Source: Chloroflexota bacterium
GTDB taxonomy: Bacteria; Chloroflexota; Anaerolineae; Anaerolineales; E44-bin32
Assembly (NCBI GenBank): GCA_022561215.1
Contig: JADFRQ010000002.1
Coordinates: 69,594-121,303 of the forward strand
DNA length: 51,710 bases
Reading direction: 5' to 3'
Positions 18,426 to 27,728 of the stretch are shown here, one piece after another. Each line of letters starts with the position of its first letter. The first letter of the stretch is position 1. The notes beneath the pieces were generated by a model. The model saw only the letters and a list, made by a program, of their open reading frames with translations. It did not search any database and was not told the origin of the DNA. A program made the position numbers and the translations under genes.

Positions 18426-19043
18426 CTACAGACGAGTTCCACCCCCTCGTAAGACCGAAATCACCAACCCAAACATTCCTACAACCAGCAACGCAATTAT
18501 GGCAATTATCGGTGGAAACCCTGATCCACTGCCATTGCCCTCCGATTCAAACGTGGGATAAATAACTTGGGGAGCTGTTGTATAAGTGGGAAGATGGGTG
18601 GCGATGGGCGACTGTAAATTAAACTGTGCAGCGAGCGTCGGATCGATCGTTGCCGTTATTCTCGGAGTAGGGGTTGGGGGCGGTTCAATGATCGGAAGCA
18701 AGCCTTGGCCAGCTTCGAGAACAACAAACGGAGAATAAACCCAGGCAATATTTCCAGGAACACCCTGATAGACAATCTGGATCCAAAGGCCACCATCTGA
18801 TCTACCGATTGCCGGTGCTTGTTGGCCAGCAATCAACACCCCAACTAGATCACAATCCGTACTCGGGCACATGCGCACATTGACTTGATCGGGCACGAGA
18901 ATGTAGGGACCAATCGCGGTTCCCGCTACTGTGGGAATCGGCGTGGATGCCTGAATATCTTGCGGCGATGCTGTTGCACCTTGAGCAAGCGCCAACAATA
19001 GAGTTGCGAATAACATGGCCGAGAGCCACACGGTGGATTTCAT
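18426..19043 (-). CDS. Exported SH3b-domain protein with C-terminal membrane anchor
   Basis: A 205-residue protein. A signal peptide (MKSTVWLSAMLFATLLLALAQ region) is followed by an SH3b domain at about 45-110 (ILVPDQVNVRMCPSTDCD, GLWIQIVY, IAWVYSPFV). A Pro/Thr-rich stretch and a hydrophobic anchor follow at about 178-198 (IIAIIALLVVGMFGLVISV). SH3b domains often bind cell-wall peptides. The domain should face outside. Two cysteines (residues near 58 and 63) could form a disulfide. No enzymatic domain is present. Confidence 0.8.
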   Translation of the reverse strand: MKSTVWLSAMLFATLLLALAQGATASPQDIQASTPIPTVAGTAIGPYILVPDQVNVRMCPSTDCDLVGVLIAGQQAPAIGRSDGGLWIQIVYQGVPGNIAWVYSPFVVLEAGQGLLPIIEPPPTPTPRITATIDPTLAAQFNLQSPIATHLPTYTTAPQVIYPTFESEGNGSGSGFPPIIAIIALLVVGMFGLVISVLRGGGTRL

Positions 19044-19551
19044 CTTATATTTTCCGCAATTTTCCTGGTTCAGGCACGGATTATACTACAGCAGGTTTTG
19101 CTGCAATTTTCGGGATGATATGCATTGAATCGAAGGAAATTTACATTTCACAGTGAGGGAGAAAATCACAAATTACTGCCTCTTGAATCAATTGGGGCGA
19201 TTGTAACGGCCAATCATATACCGCAATTTTGCCATGCAATGGTATCTGGATTACGGAAGCACTGTTTCCGCATTACACAAGCGAAATTGTGCACTCCAAA
19301 GGGTCTACATTTAAAACATCTTTTCTGGAGCGGAAAAATATGGTACTAGGTTGCACTCTACTTGCCATCTGCTCGCCGATAGTGCAATGCTAGATCTCAG
19401 TCTTACCTTTTGGAACAGCCCTCCCATGGAAAAAGTCAAGGACCCTCCTTGCATAACACTCATCGCGGCCTACTTACCTATGACACATACGTATCGGAAT
19501 TAATGTTTTAACATGGGGAGCAGACTTAACCGCGCTGTTGGCAATTACGCG
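19044..19551. other. Intergenic, no convincing gene
   Basis: About 500 bases upstream of the SH3b gene and downstream of the serine hydrolase. Small possible stems exist near 19255 (CGGAA/TTCCG), but no conserved coding frame or RNA is recognised. Confidence 0.5.
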
Positions 19552-21039
19552 TTAATTCTCCAACGGGGGATTAAAATAATTGTAGACAGCACGCGATAAA
19601 TTGGAGACCAATTTCGCGGTGGGATCCCAAATCATCGGCAACTCATTCCAAAGAAATATCGATAACGTGTAATTTCCACCTGCCGTGAATACAACGCCAG
19701 TGTCAATAACATAATCGAGTGGAGAATCCGTGTATCCTTGCTTGTGTGCTACCCGCGTTCCATCCGGGACACCGGCCTCGATTAGATAGCCAAGTTTGTT
19801 TTGCGAGAGTAAATCTAGCATATTGGCGCACTCCTCGGCGGTTATAACACCACCAAAAGCAGCCATAAGCGCGCCTCCACCCTGGGAACAGCGATAAATA
19901 TCGACCAACAATGTCGCAATTTCGGATGCGGTCGTTTGATTGTATGGATCAGGCGATGTCGTGATGTCGGGGCGCTGATTTCCTGAAGTTTGTGGTTGAA
20001 TAAGAAGCGGCGAACCAATCCTGAAATAGCCCCCTAGATAGGTGCTTTCCATCCCTAAATCCCTCAATGTATTGGTCACCAGCACCGGCCCAGGGCTTCC
20101 TAGTTCATCAATTCCTTCCAATCTCTCGACCAGCCAATCGGAGGTGGCATTTCCAGAAAGTACAATCATCTCGTACAACCAGCGCTCTGCTTCTTCATCT
20201 AATGGTTCATCAAAGTAGCGGTAAAAGGCCGTCATAACCCCAATTTTTATCGTAGAGGCTGCCGTGAAGGCGATATCAGGCTCGACCTCAATTTCCTCAC
20301 CCGCAAGAATGGCAAAATGCAATTCGTCACCCGTTTGCATCTCTTGAAGGTAAATAACAGCCAAACCATCGAATTCCGTTACCTTAAGAATTTGCTTGAG
20401 TAGTATCTGCAGAGTAGGCAGAGTTGGGCGAGGCGGAGCTTCCGCCACAACCGGTAAATTTACTCTTCGATTGACGGGTGTATTTAGGATTTCACCCACC
20501 AGCTCACGTGCGCGGGCAATATCGAGAACGCGGCCCGATTCACCTGGTGCAAATGTCGGACTGCCTGGAATCGGCTCCGCGGCCTTGGAAGGTTTATCAT
20601 AACGCAGGGCGATATCGCGTAAGTTCATTTCCAATTCGCTCTGCGAAAACTCTGATTTAAGAGGAATGCTGTTGGGTTCACCAGGGCGATTCCACAAGAA
20701 ATCCCAGAAGCCGCTCCAAAATTCAACCTCGGTGCGCGCAAGTTCAGAAGCTGCGAGCATAACTTCCGTGTCCAGACGATAACCCACGCTTGATGGATTT
20801 AGGAGGATTACCTCATCGCCATAAAACAATTCTACGGGGGATCCATAGACTTGCAGCAGGCGTTCCAATGCTTCGGTCTTCTCCAAATCTCCAACAGGAA
20901 CTCCCGCAATCGTTAATTGGTCGGGAAGCCGCGCGCGTTCTCTGCTGAAGGTCACCAGCTCATAAAACACAAGGCTTACGGCGAGAAGCAGTAAGCCAAT
21001 TGAAATAAGGCGCAAGAGATCCGGGCCGCCTCTTCTCAT
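19552..21039 (-). CDS. Membrane-anchored serine hydrolase of the beta-lactamase class A fold
   Basis: A 495-residue protein. One membrane segment is at residues 11-28, then a region of about 35-200 resembling the peptidoglycan-binding domain found with VanW/YoaR proteins, then a penicillin-recognising hydrolase domain. The catalytic elements are visible: S262-T-I-K265, S295-G-N297, and K433-Q-G435 in place of the KTG box. No Glu166 equivalent can be assigned with certainty, so hydrolysis of beta-lactams is doubtful and a cell-wall peptidase or amidase role is more likely. The domain would be outside the membrane. Confidence 0.85.
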   Translation of the reverse strand: MRRGGPDLLRLISIGLLLLAVSLVFYELVTFSRERARLPDQLTIAGVPVGDLEKTEALERLLQVYGSPVELFYGDEVILLNPSSVGYRLDTEVMLAASELARTEVEFWSGFWDFLWNRPGEPNSIPLKSEFSQSELEMNLRDIALRYDKPSKAAEPIPGSPTFAPGESGRVLDIARARELVGEILNTPVNRRVNLPVVAEAPPRPTLPTLQILLKQILKVTEFDGLAVIYLQEMQTGDELHFAILAGEEIEVEPDIAFTAASTIKIGVMTAFYRYFDEPLDEEAERWLYEMIVLSGNATSDWLVERLEGIDELGSPGPVLVTNTLRDLGMESTYLGGYFRIGSPLLIQPQTSGNQRPDITTSPDPYNQTTASEIATLLVDIYRCSQGGGALMAAFGGVITAEECANMLDLLSQNKLGYLIEAGVPDGTRVAHKQGYTDSPLDYVIDTGVVFTAGGNYTLSIFLWNELPMIWDPTAKLVSNLSRAVYNYFNPPLEN

Positions 21040-21236
21040 AGGCCGCTGAGTATAACACGAAGAATGTTGAGGCCTTTGTCCATGTTTTTTCCCTTAATCA
21101 ACTTCCCAGCCCTGCATAAATTGCCTAAGTTTGCCGTTTGAACTAACTCCTGAAATTGACTCTCAGCAGAAAAATTCTTCTTTCTCCATTCTCTGATCGT
21201 CGAAACCTATGTGCACTTCTTTGACCAAGCGCGGTG

Positions 21237-23915
21237 TCAGGTAGATAAGGCACGTTTTTGACCTGTCAATTTTTCAAGTGTTTCATGATAGCCTTTTAGC
21301 TTGGTGCGTTCGCGGGATACGATCTCATCTGGCGCGCGATCGGAAAATGGACCGCCTAAAAGTTTCTCCAGGCGCTTGATTTCCCCACGAACTTCCTGCA
21401 TTTGCTTAGAAATCCTCGCAAGTTCTATTTCCGCGTCAAACAATCCTGATAGTGGTACGTATACCTCAATGGATCCTACGACGAGAGGAATAGAATCCTC
21501 GCCCTTGGTTTGCAAAACTTCTTTTATCAGCAGTTTTTCTGGATTAAGTAAGGCGAGAGAACTTAACGCTCTTCGATATTTCTCGAAGAGTTCGATTTTT
21601 TCACCTGCCTGGATTTGCACTTCAATCCTTCGGTTGGGCTCCACACGCTTCTCCGCGCGCATATTGCGCAGCACACGCACAAATTCACGGATCAGGGAGA
21701 ATTCCTCCATGATTTCTTTGTCACGCAAGCTTTCCGGCTCGGATTCTGGCCATTGAGCGACAATTAATGCCTCCTCCCATGTATTTTCAAATCCCTTCCG
21801 ATTTAGCGAAGCAGATTTCAGATGGCTCCATAGTTCCTCGGTGACGAAGGGGATAAATGGGTGAAGTACTCTCAGGATCTTGTCAAAGACTGCTGCCATG
21901 ATGACGACTGTATTCGAGGCCCTCTTTCCCCCAACATCCAGCTGAAGTTTTGCAATTTCAAGGTACCAATCTGCGTAATCGCTCCAGAAAAATTCATGGA
22001 TCAGGCGTCCGGCCTCTCCATATTGGAAGTTTTCAAACAAACGATTCACATCGCGGATGAGCAGCCGAAGACGAGCCTGGATCCAACTGTCCGCATGTGT
22101 AGGAGCAATCGCGACCTCCTCCCACTCGGGCGCATTCGCCAGCGCACCAAGGACCAGCCTGCCGGCGTTCCAAATTTTGTTTGCGAAATTGCGACTTCCC
22201 TCAACTCTTGATTCCGAAAATTTCATGTCCTGACCAGGTGTTGAACCGGTGAGCAGCGTAAATCGCAAGGCGTCTGCCCCATACTCATCGATCAACTCCA
22301 ATGGATCAATGACGTTGCCTAATGATTTGCTCATCTTCTTGCCATTTTCATCACGAACCAATCCATGCAGATACACATAACGAAAGGGAATATCGTCTGT
22401 GAATTCCAATCCCAGCATGATCATTCGAGCAACCCAAAAGAAGAGAATATCGTATCCGGTCTCCATCATCGTCGTCGGATAAAAACGCTCCATATCGGCG
22501 GTTTTTTCCGGCCAGCCAAGGATGGAAAACGGCCATAAGCCCGAGGAAAACCAGGTGTCGAGAACATCTGGATCGCGTTCGATAGCTGCAGAACCGCAGG
22601 ATGAACATTCGGTCGGATCTTCACGCGCAACCGTAATTTCACCACAGTTTTCACAATGCCACGCGGGAATTTGATGCCCCCACCACAATTGGCGGGAGAT
22701 GCACCAATCACGAATATTTTCGAGCCAATCGAAATATGTAGTGGTAAAACGCTCTGGAATAATCTTGATGCGGCCCTGGCGAACCGCATCTAGCGCGGGC
22801 GCAGCCAAGGGTTCCATCTTTACGAACCATTGGGTCGATATCATCGGCTCAATTGCCTCGCCGCCCCTCTGACTGCGAGGCACCTGCATCATGTAGGCCT
22901 CCGTTTTCAGGGCTAGCTTGGCAGCTTGCATGTCCTTCCACAATTGCTGGCGACAGGCATAGCGATCCAACCCTTCATAGGGACCTGCGTTTGCATTCAT
23001 CGTGGCATCCGGATTGAAGACACTGATAATCTCCAATCCGTGACGCTTCCCGATTTCGTAATCTGCGGGATCATGTCCCGGCGTGATTTTGAGGGCGCCT
23101 GTCCCAAATTCGCGATCAACAATCGCGTCCGTAATCACCGGAATGGAGCGCTGCAACATGGGCACGAGGCATCGTTTGCCGATCAGGTGACGAAAACGAT
23201 CATCTTCAGGATGAATCGCCACAGCAGTATCCCCCAAGATTGTTTCGGGCCGTGTCGTCGCGACCGGAATGAATTCTTCGGAATGCTCCACAGGGTATTT
23301 GAAATAGTAAAGAGTGCCTTCTTCCTCAGAATATTCGACTTCCAGGTTGCTGACTGCAGTTTGCAGACCAGGCGACCAATTCACAAGGTAAGCTCCTCGA
23401 TAGATCAAACCCTTTTCATAAAGCCTGACAAACGCTTCACGCACTGCGAGTGAGAGGCCATCGTCCAGCGTGAAACGCTCCCTTTGCCAGTCGCAGGAAG
23501 CTCCTAGTCTGCGAGCCTGTTGCGTGATGATGCCGCCGTATTTTTCCTTCCACTCCCAGGTTCGGCGAATAAATTCTTCGCGACCAATTTCTTCTCGGGT
23601 TACTCCATCTGTACGCAGTAATGTTTTTTCGACCTGCAATTGCGTCGCGATTCCGGCATGGTCGGATCCCGGCACCCACAATGTCGGATTTCCTTTCATG
23701 CGCTTATAACGGATCATGAGATCTTCAGTCGACAAAGTAATTGCATGCCCCAGATGAAGCTTGCCTGTGACATTGGGAGGCGGCATTGAAATTACATAGG
23801 CATCGCCTGTGGCACCTTCTCTTGGCTGGAAGAAGCCCTTCTTCTCCCATTCATCATATAATCTGCCTTCGACAGACTTAAAGTCATAGACTTTTGGCAA
23901 TGAGTAGTTCGCCAT
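21237..23915 (-). CDS. valS: Valyl-tRNA synthetase
   Basis: An 892-residue class Ia synthetase charging tRNA-Val. The HIGH-type motif is HLGH in PPNVTGKLHLGHAIT, the editing (CP1) domain contains TTRPETILGDTAVAIHPED, and the KMSKS motif is intact (GKKMSKSLGNVID). The C-terminal ~60 residues form the coiled-coil arm typical of ValS (EIELARISKQMQEVRGEIKR). The ATG at 23915 has GGGAGGG upstream and gives the normal start; the frame is open into the leader. Expression is controlled by the T-box at 24218-23942. Confidence 0.97.
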   Translation of the reverse strand: MANYSLPKVYDFKSVEGRLYDEWEKKGFFQPREGATGDAYVISMPPPNVTGKLHLGHAITLSTEDLMIRYKRMKGNPTLWVPGSDHAGIATQLQVEKTLLRTDGVTREEIGREEFIRRTWEWKEKYGGIITQQARRLGASCDWQRERFTLDDGLSLAVREAFVRLYEKGLIYRGAYLVNWSPGLQTAVSNLEVEYSEEEGTLYYFKYPVEHSEEFIPVATTRPETILGDTAVAIHPEDDRFRHLIGKRCLVPMLQRSIPVITDAIVDREFGTGALKITPGHDPADYEIGKRHGLEIISVFNPDATMNANAGPYEGLDRYACRQQLWKDMQAAKLALKTEAYMMQVPRSQRGGEAIEPMISTQWFVKMEPLAAPALDAVRQGRIKIIPERFTTTYFDWLENIRDWCISRQLWWGHQIPAWHCENCGEITVAREDPTECSSCGSAAIERDPDVLDTWFSSGLWPFSILGWPEKTADMERFYPTTMMETGYDILFFWVARMIMLGLEFTDDIPFRYVYLHGLVRDENGKKMSKSLGNVIDPLELIDEYGADALRFTLLTGSTPGQDMKFSESRVEGSRNFANKIWNAGRLVLGALANAPEWEEVAIAPTHADSWIQARLRLLIRDVNRLFENFQYGEAGRLIHEFFWSDYADWYLEIAKLQLDVGGKRASNTVVIMAAVFDKILRVLHPFIPFVTEELWSHLKSASLNRKGFENTWEEALIVAQWPESEPESLRDKEIMEEFSLIREFVRVLRNMRAEKRVEPNRRIEVQIQAGEKIELFEKYRRALSSLALLNPEKLLIKEVLQTKGEDSIPLVVGSIEVYVPLSGLFDAEIELARISKQMQEVRGEIKRLEKLLGGPFSDRAPDEIVSRERTKLKGYHETLEKLTGQKRALST

Positions 23916-23934
23916 CTTCACCCTCCCTATTAAA

Positions 23935-23963
23935 CAAAAAACCTTCGTCCCCGAGGACGAAGG
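23935..23963 (-). terminator. T-box terminator hairpin
   Basis: CCTTCGTCC and GGACGAAGG form a 9-bp stem with a 4-nt loop followed by at least six T on the minus strand, 20 nt before valS. It is the terminator arm of the T-box. Confidence 0.9.
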
Positions 23964-24218
23964 CATCCGCCTCCGCGGTACCACCTCGATTCAGCAACCC
24001 GTCAGAGCTTTTTGGCTCATTAGGGATGATGCACTCGTTTCTCTGGTAAATAGCAGAGATTCGCTATAACGGGCTCACCCGCGCTGTTCTACTCCCAAAA
24101 CGGTTTCTTCAGCGTCTTAACCTGGCGACTTTCAGCGGCGGATCCTGCGGGGGCTTTCAGCCAATGACCCCATCTTCTCTGCCAGCGCCTCACAGCCTAC
24201 TCATCCAGGTAGCTATCT
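23942..24218 (-). promoter_or_regulatory. T-box riboswitch of valS (specifier GUC)
   Basis: The T-box core GGTGGTACCGCG lies at 23985-23974 with UGG available to pair with the tRNA acceptor end. Stem I is recognisable: ACCTGG pairs with CCAGGT, enclosing an AGTA motif, an AGAGA bulge and a GGCTGAAAGCC distal loop. Next to the closing stem GAAA-GTC-GCC places a Val codon GUC at 24129-24127. Uncharged tRNA-Val would prevent the terminator from forming and raise ValS. Confidence 0.9.
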
Positions 24219-24224
24219 TACTGG

Positions 24225-24254
24225 ATTATAACAAAAGGAAAGTTCAGGCGTCAA
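24225..24254 (-). promoter_or_regulatory. Promoter of the valS T-box leader
   Basis: TTGACG (24254-24249), 18-bp spacer, TATAAT (24230-24225) with a TGT extended element. The transcript would start near 24218. Confidence 0.75.
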
Positions 24255-24289
24255 TCGTTTAGCTACGCACGCACTGGCTCAAGAGTTCA

Positions 24290-25252
24290 TTATTTCCCTT
24301 TTTCCAACGGCCCAGTCCATTCCCCGGGAAAAAGCTCCAGCGCGCGTTCGGCCGCGCCGACAAGCTGCTTGTCCTGATCAAATTTACGCATTTGAATCGC
24401 CATTTTAGCCCCTGGTGTATGCCACTTTACGAGACGGAGCAGTACGAGCATACGTGAGCGACCATTTTCCGTTTCTTCCGTTTTATTATCTTTGGTAACA
24501 AACCCCGTGCGCGGATTCTCAAGTACTTCGATTAGAACAGGAACCACGCTGGGATGATCGATCTTGATCAACACTTTTACCGACGCGTGGGCGCGCGTAA
24601 GATCAGCAACGCGCATGGCGCGAAAGCGATGGATCTGCATACTTACCAACGTAGCCACTTCACTAACCATTGGATCGGCGTCTGTGATTGCTTCTTCAAT
24701 CTCTGACAATGCGTCATCATTTAGCGCCATTCCAGATTGATTGGCAAAATTTACAGCGGCGCGCACGCGTTCAGTCGGATCACTTGCCCTCAAATCATAA
24801 GCGGTACGCGCTCTCTCTATCAATCTGCCTGCTCGCGTTTGATCGCTGGGGCGCTGTTCTTTATCAATGAGCGTTGCCAACTCCTCTTCCGATGCATCCA
24901 AGAGGTATAAACTGCGCTCCACCCTTGTTTTTAACGATCCGTCGACGATGGGCAGCAATTCCCCCAAGTAATCCTTCAATTTTTCTTTGGTCCGTTGGTG
25001 AAGAACATCACGCGCGCGCCCCCGCCACGCGTTAATTTCTTCCGCTAGAATTTTTTGTTGATCCCGAAGAGAAGCCAATTCTTTCTGCATGACTTCCTGT
25101 TCGGGAGCGTCTGCTTCCATTAATTTTAAATTGATATCGGCGAGCTCTTCGCTGATCCTGACAAAATCGCGTTGAATCTCATTTGCTTTCTTATCGAGGG
25201 CATCTTCAAGTTCCCGGACCCCTATCGCAAGCAATGCATCCCTTCTTTCCAT
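24290..25252 (-). CDS. Coiled-coil and helical-repeat protein, unknown function
   Basis: A 320-residue soluble protein. Residues about 8-90 are a charged heptad-like helix (LEDALDKKANEIQRD, LMEADAPEQEVMQKELA), likely coiled coil. The rest is helical with HEAT-like spacing (VRAAVNFANQ, LSEIEEAI, HPSVVPVLIEVLENP, GAAERALELFPGEW). Such proteins usually act as scaffolds. No catalytic motif is seen. It lies upstream of the valS leader with its own transcript likely. Confidence 0.75.
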   Translation of the reverse strand: MERRDALLAIGVRELEDALDKKANEIQRDFVRISEELADINLKLMEADAPEQEVMQKELASLRDQQKILAEEINAWRGRARDVLHQRTKEKLKDYLGELLPIVDGSLKTRVERSLYLLDASEEELATLIDKEQRPSDQTRAGRLIERARTAYDLRASDPTERVRAAVNFANQSGMALNDDALSEIEEAITDADPMVSEVATLVSMQIHRFRAMRVADLTRAHASVKVLIKIDHPSVVPVLIEVLENPRTGFVTKDNKTEETENGRSRMLVLLRLVKWHTPGAKMAIQMRKFDQDKQLVGAAERALELFPGEWTGPLEKGK

Positions 25253-25261
25253 CCTGATCGA

Positions 25262-25690
25262 TTAAGCGCCGTTGGTTTTTATCTGTTGCAATTGCAATTT
25301 TAGCCAGGCGTGATCAAGAATGTCCCTTGGATCAGTATAATGAAAGCTGAAATGCTGGTCAAACTTGCCACGTCCGTTGACAGTCACAATGTTGAGCGCT
25401 AGAATGCATCTTTGCCACGGATATGGATTTTAAGCCAGCAGTCTAGCGATCTCAAAGTGATCCAAGTTCAGATCGTACTCAAACCGCAATGATTAATAGT
25501 GACGCGGATGGTCAAGATTGGGCAATTTGAAAGAATCGACCACAGTGACGCGACGAAAGTGCAGCGGATTGGCGTGTGCGGCACGGGTAAATTGCTGCTG
25601 GTAGCGATACATCGGCAAGGCAGAATTGAGACACACCATTTCAACAGCAGCCGGATCCATCTTTTTCAACAAACGCAATAAACTCGCGGC
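25262..25690 (-). pseudogene. Possible decayed coding region
   Basis: On the minus strand one frame stays readable for about 140 codons but contains three in-frame TAA stops. Pieces such as LLRLLKKMDPAAVEMV, FEYDLNLDHFEIARLL and FDQHFSFHYTDPRDILDHAW look protein-like (regular hydrophobic spacing, conserved-looking Asp/His). All stops are TAA, so selenocysteine is not the explanation. I do not recognise the family. Between it and glk (25691-25936) nothing else is apparent. Confidence 0.3.
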
Positions 25691-25936
25691 TTATCTCTCT
25701 AATGCACACATCATTTGTTTATGCTGATTGAGAACCAGATCCGAGGAATGGGTAAAATCGGACTTAATTCCTAAGGTAAGATCCATCCAGGGTTTCTATC
25801 TAAGGGAGAGGCGCCGCTAAATACACTTTGCCCTGTTTTTTTTACTTGTGGGCGTGAGCAAAGATATTAACCTGGCGAACTACTCAAATTAATAACCCGC
25901 TGCTTAAAAGACGATCCGTTCTTAAAGGAGAATGGA

Positions 25937-26950
25937 ATGCTGCTCGTTGGAGACATTGGCGGAACGAAGACCTCCCTGGCAGTTTACTCGCGGCCAGATC
26001 GAGGAGATTATCCCATCGGCGAAGCCACGCTGAAGAGCGCCGCGTTTTCGGATCCGGGCGCTCTCGTACAAGTATTTCTCAACCAAAGTGGGCTGCGCGT
26101 AGATTCAGCCGTCTTCGGGATTGCAGGTCCTGTAGTTCACGACGCGGTACGGACAACAAATTTACCTTGGACGATCCGCGCTCAAGATCTGCGCGAAACT
26201 TTGGGGTTGAGCAATCTTTGGCTGCTAAATGATTTGCAGGCCGTCGCCAATTCCATCCCTACGCTCGGATCTGGTGATCTGGAAATTTTACAGGAGGGAG
26301 AATTTGTTAAACACAGCGCAATAGCGGTGATCGCCCCAGGTACGGGATTGGGCGAGGCATACCTAACAGATGGCGCCGACGGCTATAGGGCACATGCCTC
26401 GGAAGGAGGGCACGCTGATTTTGCCCCGCTAAACGCTCTGCAAATAGATCTGCTCAATTTTTTGCTTGAAGAATACGATCATGTAAGTTATGAGCGACTT
26501 TGCTCGGGAATGGGATTGCCGAATATCTATCGGTTCCTGAAAAAGGCCAAGGGATTAAGGGAACCAGATTGGCTGGCAAATCAGCTGAAAGAGAGCAGCG
26601 ATCCAACACCGGTTATTGTCCGCGGCGCTGCCCAGACAGAAAAACCATCCGCAATTTGCGTTGAGACGGTGAGATTATTTTGTGAAATTTTGGGAGCAGA
26701 ATGCAGCAACGTTGCATTAAAGTTTCTGGCCACCGGCGGGATCTATCTCGCCGGCGGCATGCTTCTAAAGATGCTTGATGTGTTTGACAAAGCCGTCTTC
26801 CTGGAAGCATTCCGGGCCAAGGGACGATTTGCGGATTTGATGTCTAGCATCCCAGTCTCCATCATTGTAAATCCCAATGCAGCCCTCATTGGTGCCTCGC
26901 GTTTTGCATTTCAACAACTTGAAATGCAGAAAAGGAGTGCCTCGAATTGA
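25937..26950 (+). CDS. glk: Glucokinase
   Basis: A 337-residue hexokinase-fold enzyme that phosphorylates glucose with ATP. Key parts are GDIGGTKTSLAVY at the N-terminus (phosphate loop), AGPV near 58, LNDLQAVA near 93-100, the APGTGLGEA adenosine loop near 128-136, and the SEGGHADFAP glucose-binding segment near 153-162. AAGGAG lies 6 nt before the ATG. Downstream genes sdr, nnrE and gnd follow at short intervals, so the group probably forms a sugar and NADPH metabolism operon. Confidence 0.92.
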   Translation: MLLVGDIGGTKTSLAVYSRPDRGDYPIGEATLKSAAFSDPGALVQVFLNQSGLRVDSAVFGIAGPVVHDAVRTTNLPWTIRAQDLRETLGLSNLWLLNDLQAVANSIPTLGSGDLEILQEGEFVKHSAIAVIAPGTGLGEAYLTDGADGYRAHASEGGHADFAPLNALQIDLLNFLLEEYDHVSYERLCSGMGLPNIYRFLKKAKGLREPDWLANQLKESSDPTPVIVRGAAQTEKPSAICVETVRLFCEILGAECSNVALKFLATGGIYLAGGMLLKMLDVFDKAVFLEAFRAKGRFADLMSSIPVSIIVNPNAALIGASRFAFQQLEMQKRSASN

Positions 26951-27008
26951 AAATTGGTTCGATGGTCAATAGCCGTGAAATTCTATCAATAAGAAGCATT
27001 CATTTTCC

Positions 27009-27725
27009 ATGAGCGATTTTTCTGGAAAAGTAGCCCTGATCACAGGCGCGGCCGGCAACCTAGGAAAGGCAACCACGCACGCCTTTCGAGATCGAGGCGC
27101 CAAACTAATCTTGGTCGATCATGCGGCTGATCGCTTGCAAGAGCAGTATTCGGCAATGGCCACTGATTCCGAAGTCTACCTTAGCGAATCCACGGATTTG
27201 AGGGATCCAGAACAAATTGCAAAAATTATTGAGGAAACAATCAAAACCTTCAAGAAAATCGATATTCTCGTCAATATCACAGGCGGATATCGTGGTGGAA
27301 AGCGATTTCACGAAACCAAGAGTGAAACCTTGGATTATTTATTTGATCTTAATGTGAAGACCTTATTTAACGCTAGCCGAGTGGTAATTCCGCATATGCT
27401 GGCCGAGGAATCCGGCAGCATAATTAATGTTGGAGCACGCGCAGGCCTGATAGGCAGCTCGAAAATGGGCGCTTACTCGGCAGCGAAAAGTGCTGTGCTG
27501 CGTCTTACAGAAAGTATGGCTGCCGAATTGAAAGGCAAGGGAATTCGGGTAAATAGTGTTCTTCCGGGAACGATAGACACCCAAAAAAATCGCGAAGATA
27601 TGCCCAATGCTGACTTCAGCCGTTGGGTGAAACCTGAAGCCATCGCGGAAGTAATCCTGTTCCTGGCATCCGATTCGTCACGCGCGATTACGGGTGCCCA
27701 CATTCCCACGTATGGGCAGGGTTAG
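27009..27725 (+). CDS. Short-chain dehydrogenase/reductase
   Basis: A 238-residue classical SDR. The dinucleotide motif is TGAAGNLG (residues 13-20), an Asp after beta-2 (LVDHA) favours NAD(H), the NNAG motif reads VNITGG, and YSAAK holds the catalytic Tyr and Lys. The position of the usual catalytic Ser reads NVGARAG, so Ser is replaced by Gly or Ala. It may be a divergent subfamily with altered chemistry. The substrate is unknown; context suggests sugar or cofactor metabolism. Confidence 0.85.
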   Translation: MSDFSGKVALITGAAGNLGKATTHAFRDRGAKLILVDHAADRLQEQYSAMATDSEVYLSESTDLRDPEQIAKIIEETIKTFKKIDILVNITGGYRGGKRFHETKSETLDYLFDLNVKTLFNASRVVIPHMLAEESGSIINVGARAGLIGSSKMGAYSAAKSAVLRLTESMAAELKGKGIRVNSVLPGTIDTQKNREDMPNADFSRWVKPEAIAEVILFLASDSSRAITGAHIPTYGQG

Positions 27726-27728
27726 TGC

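Noticed and set aside
25262-25690. Selenocysteine as explanation for the interrupted frame
   Set aside because: All three interrupting codons are TAA, not TGA.
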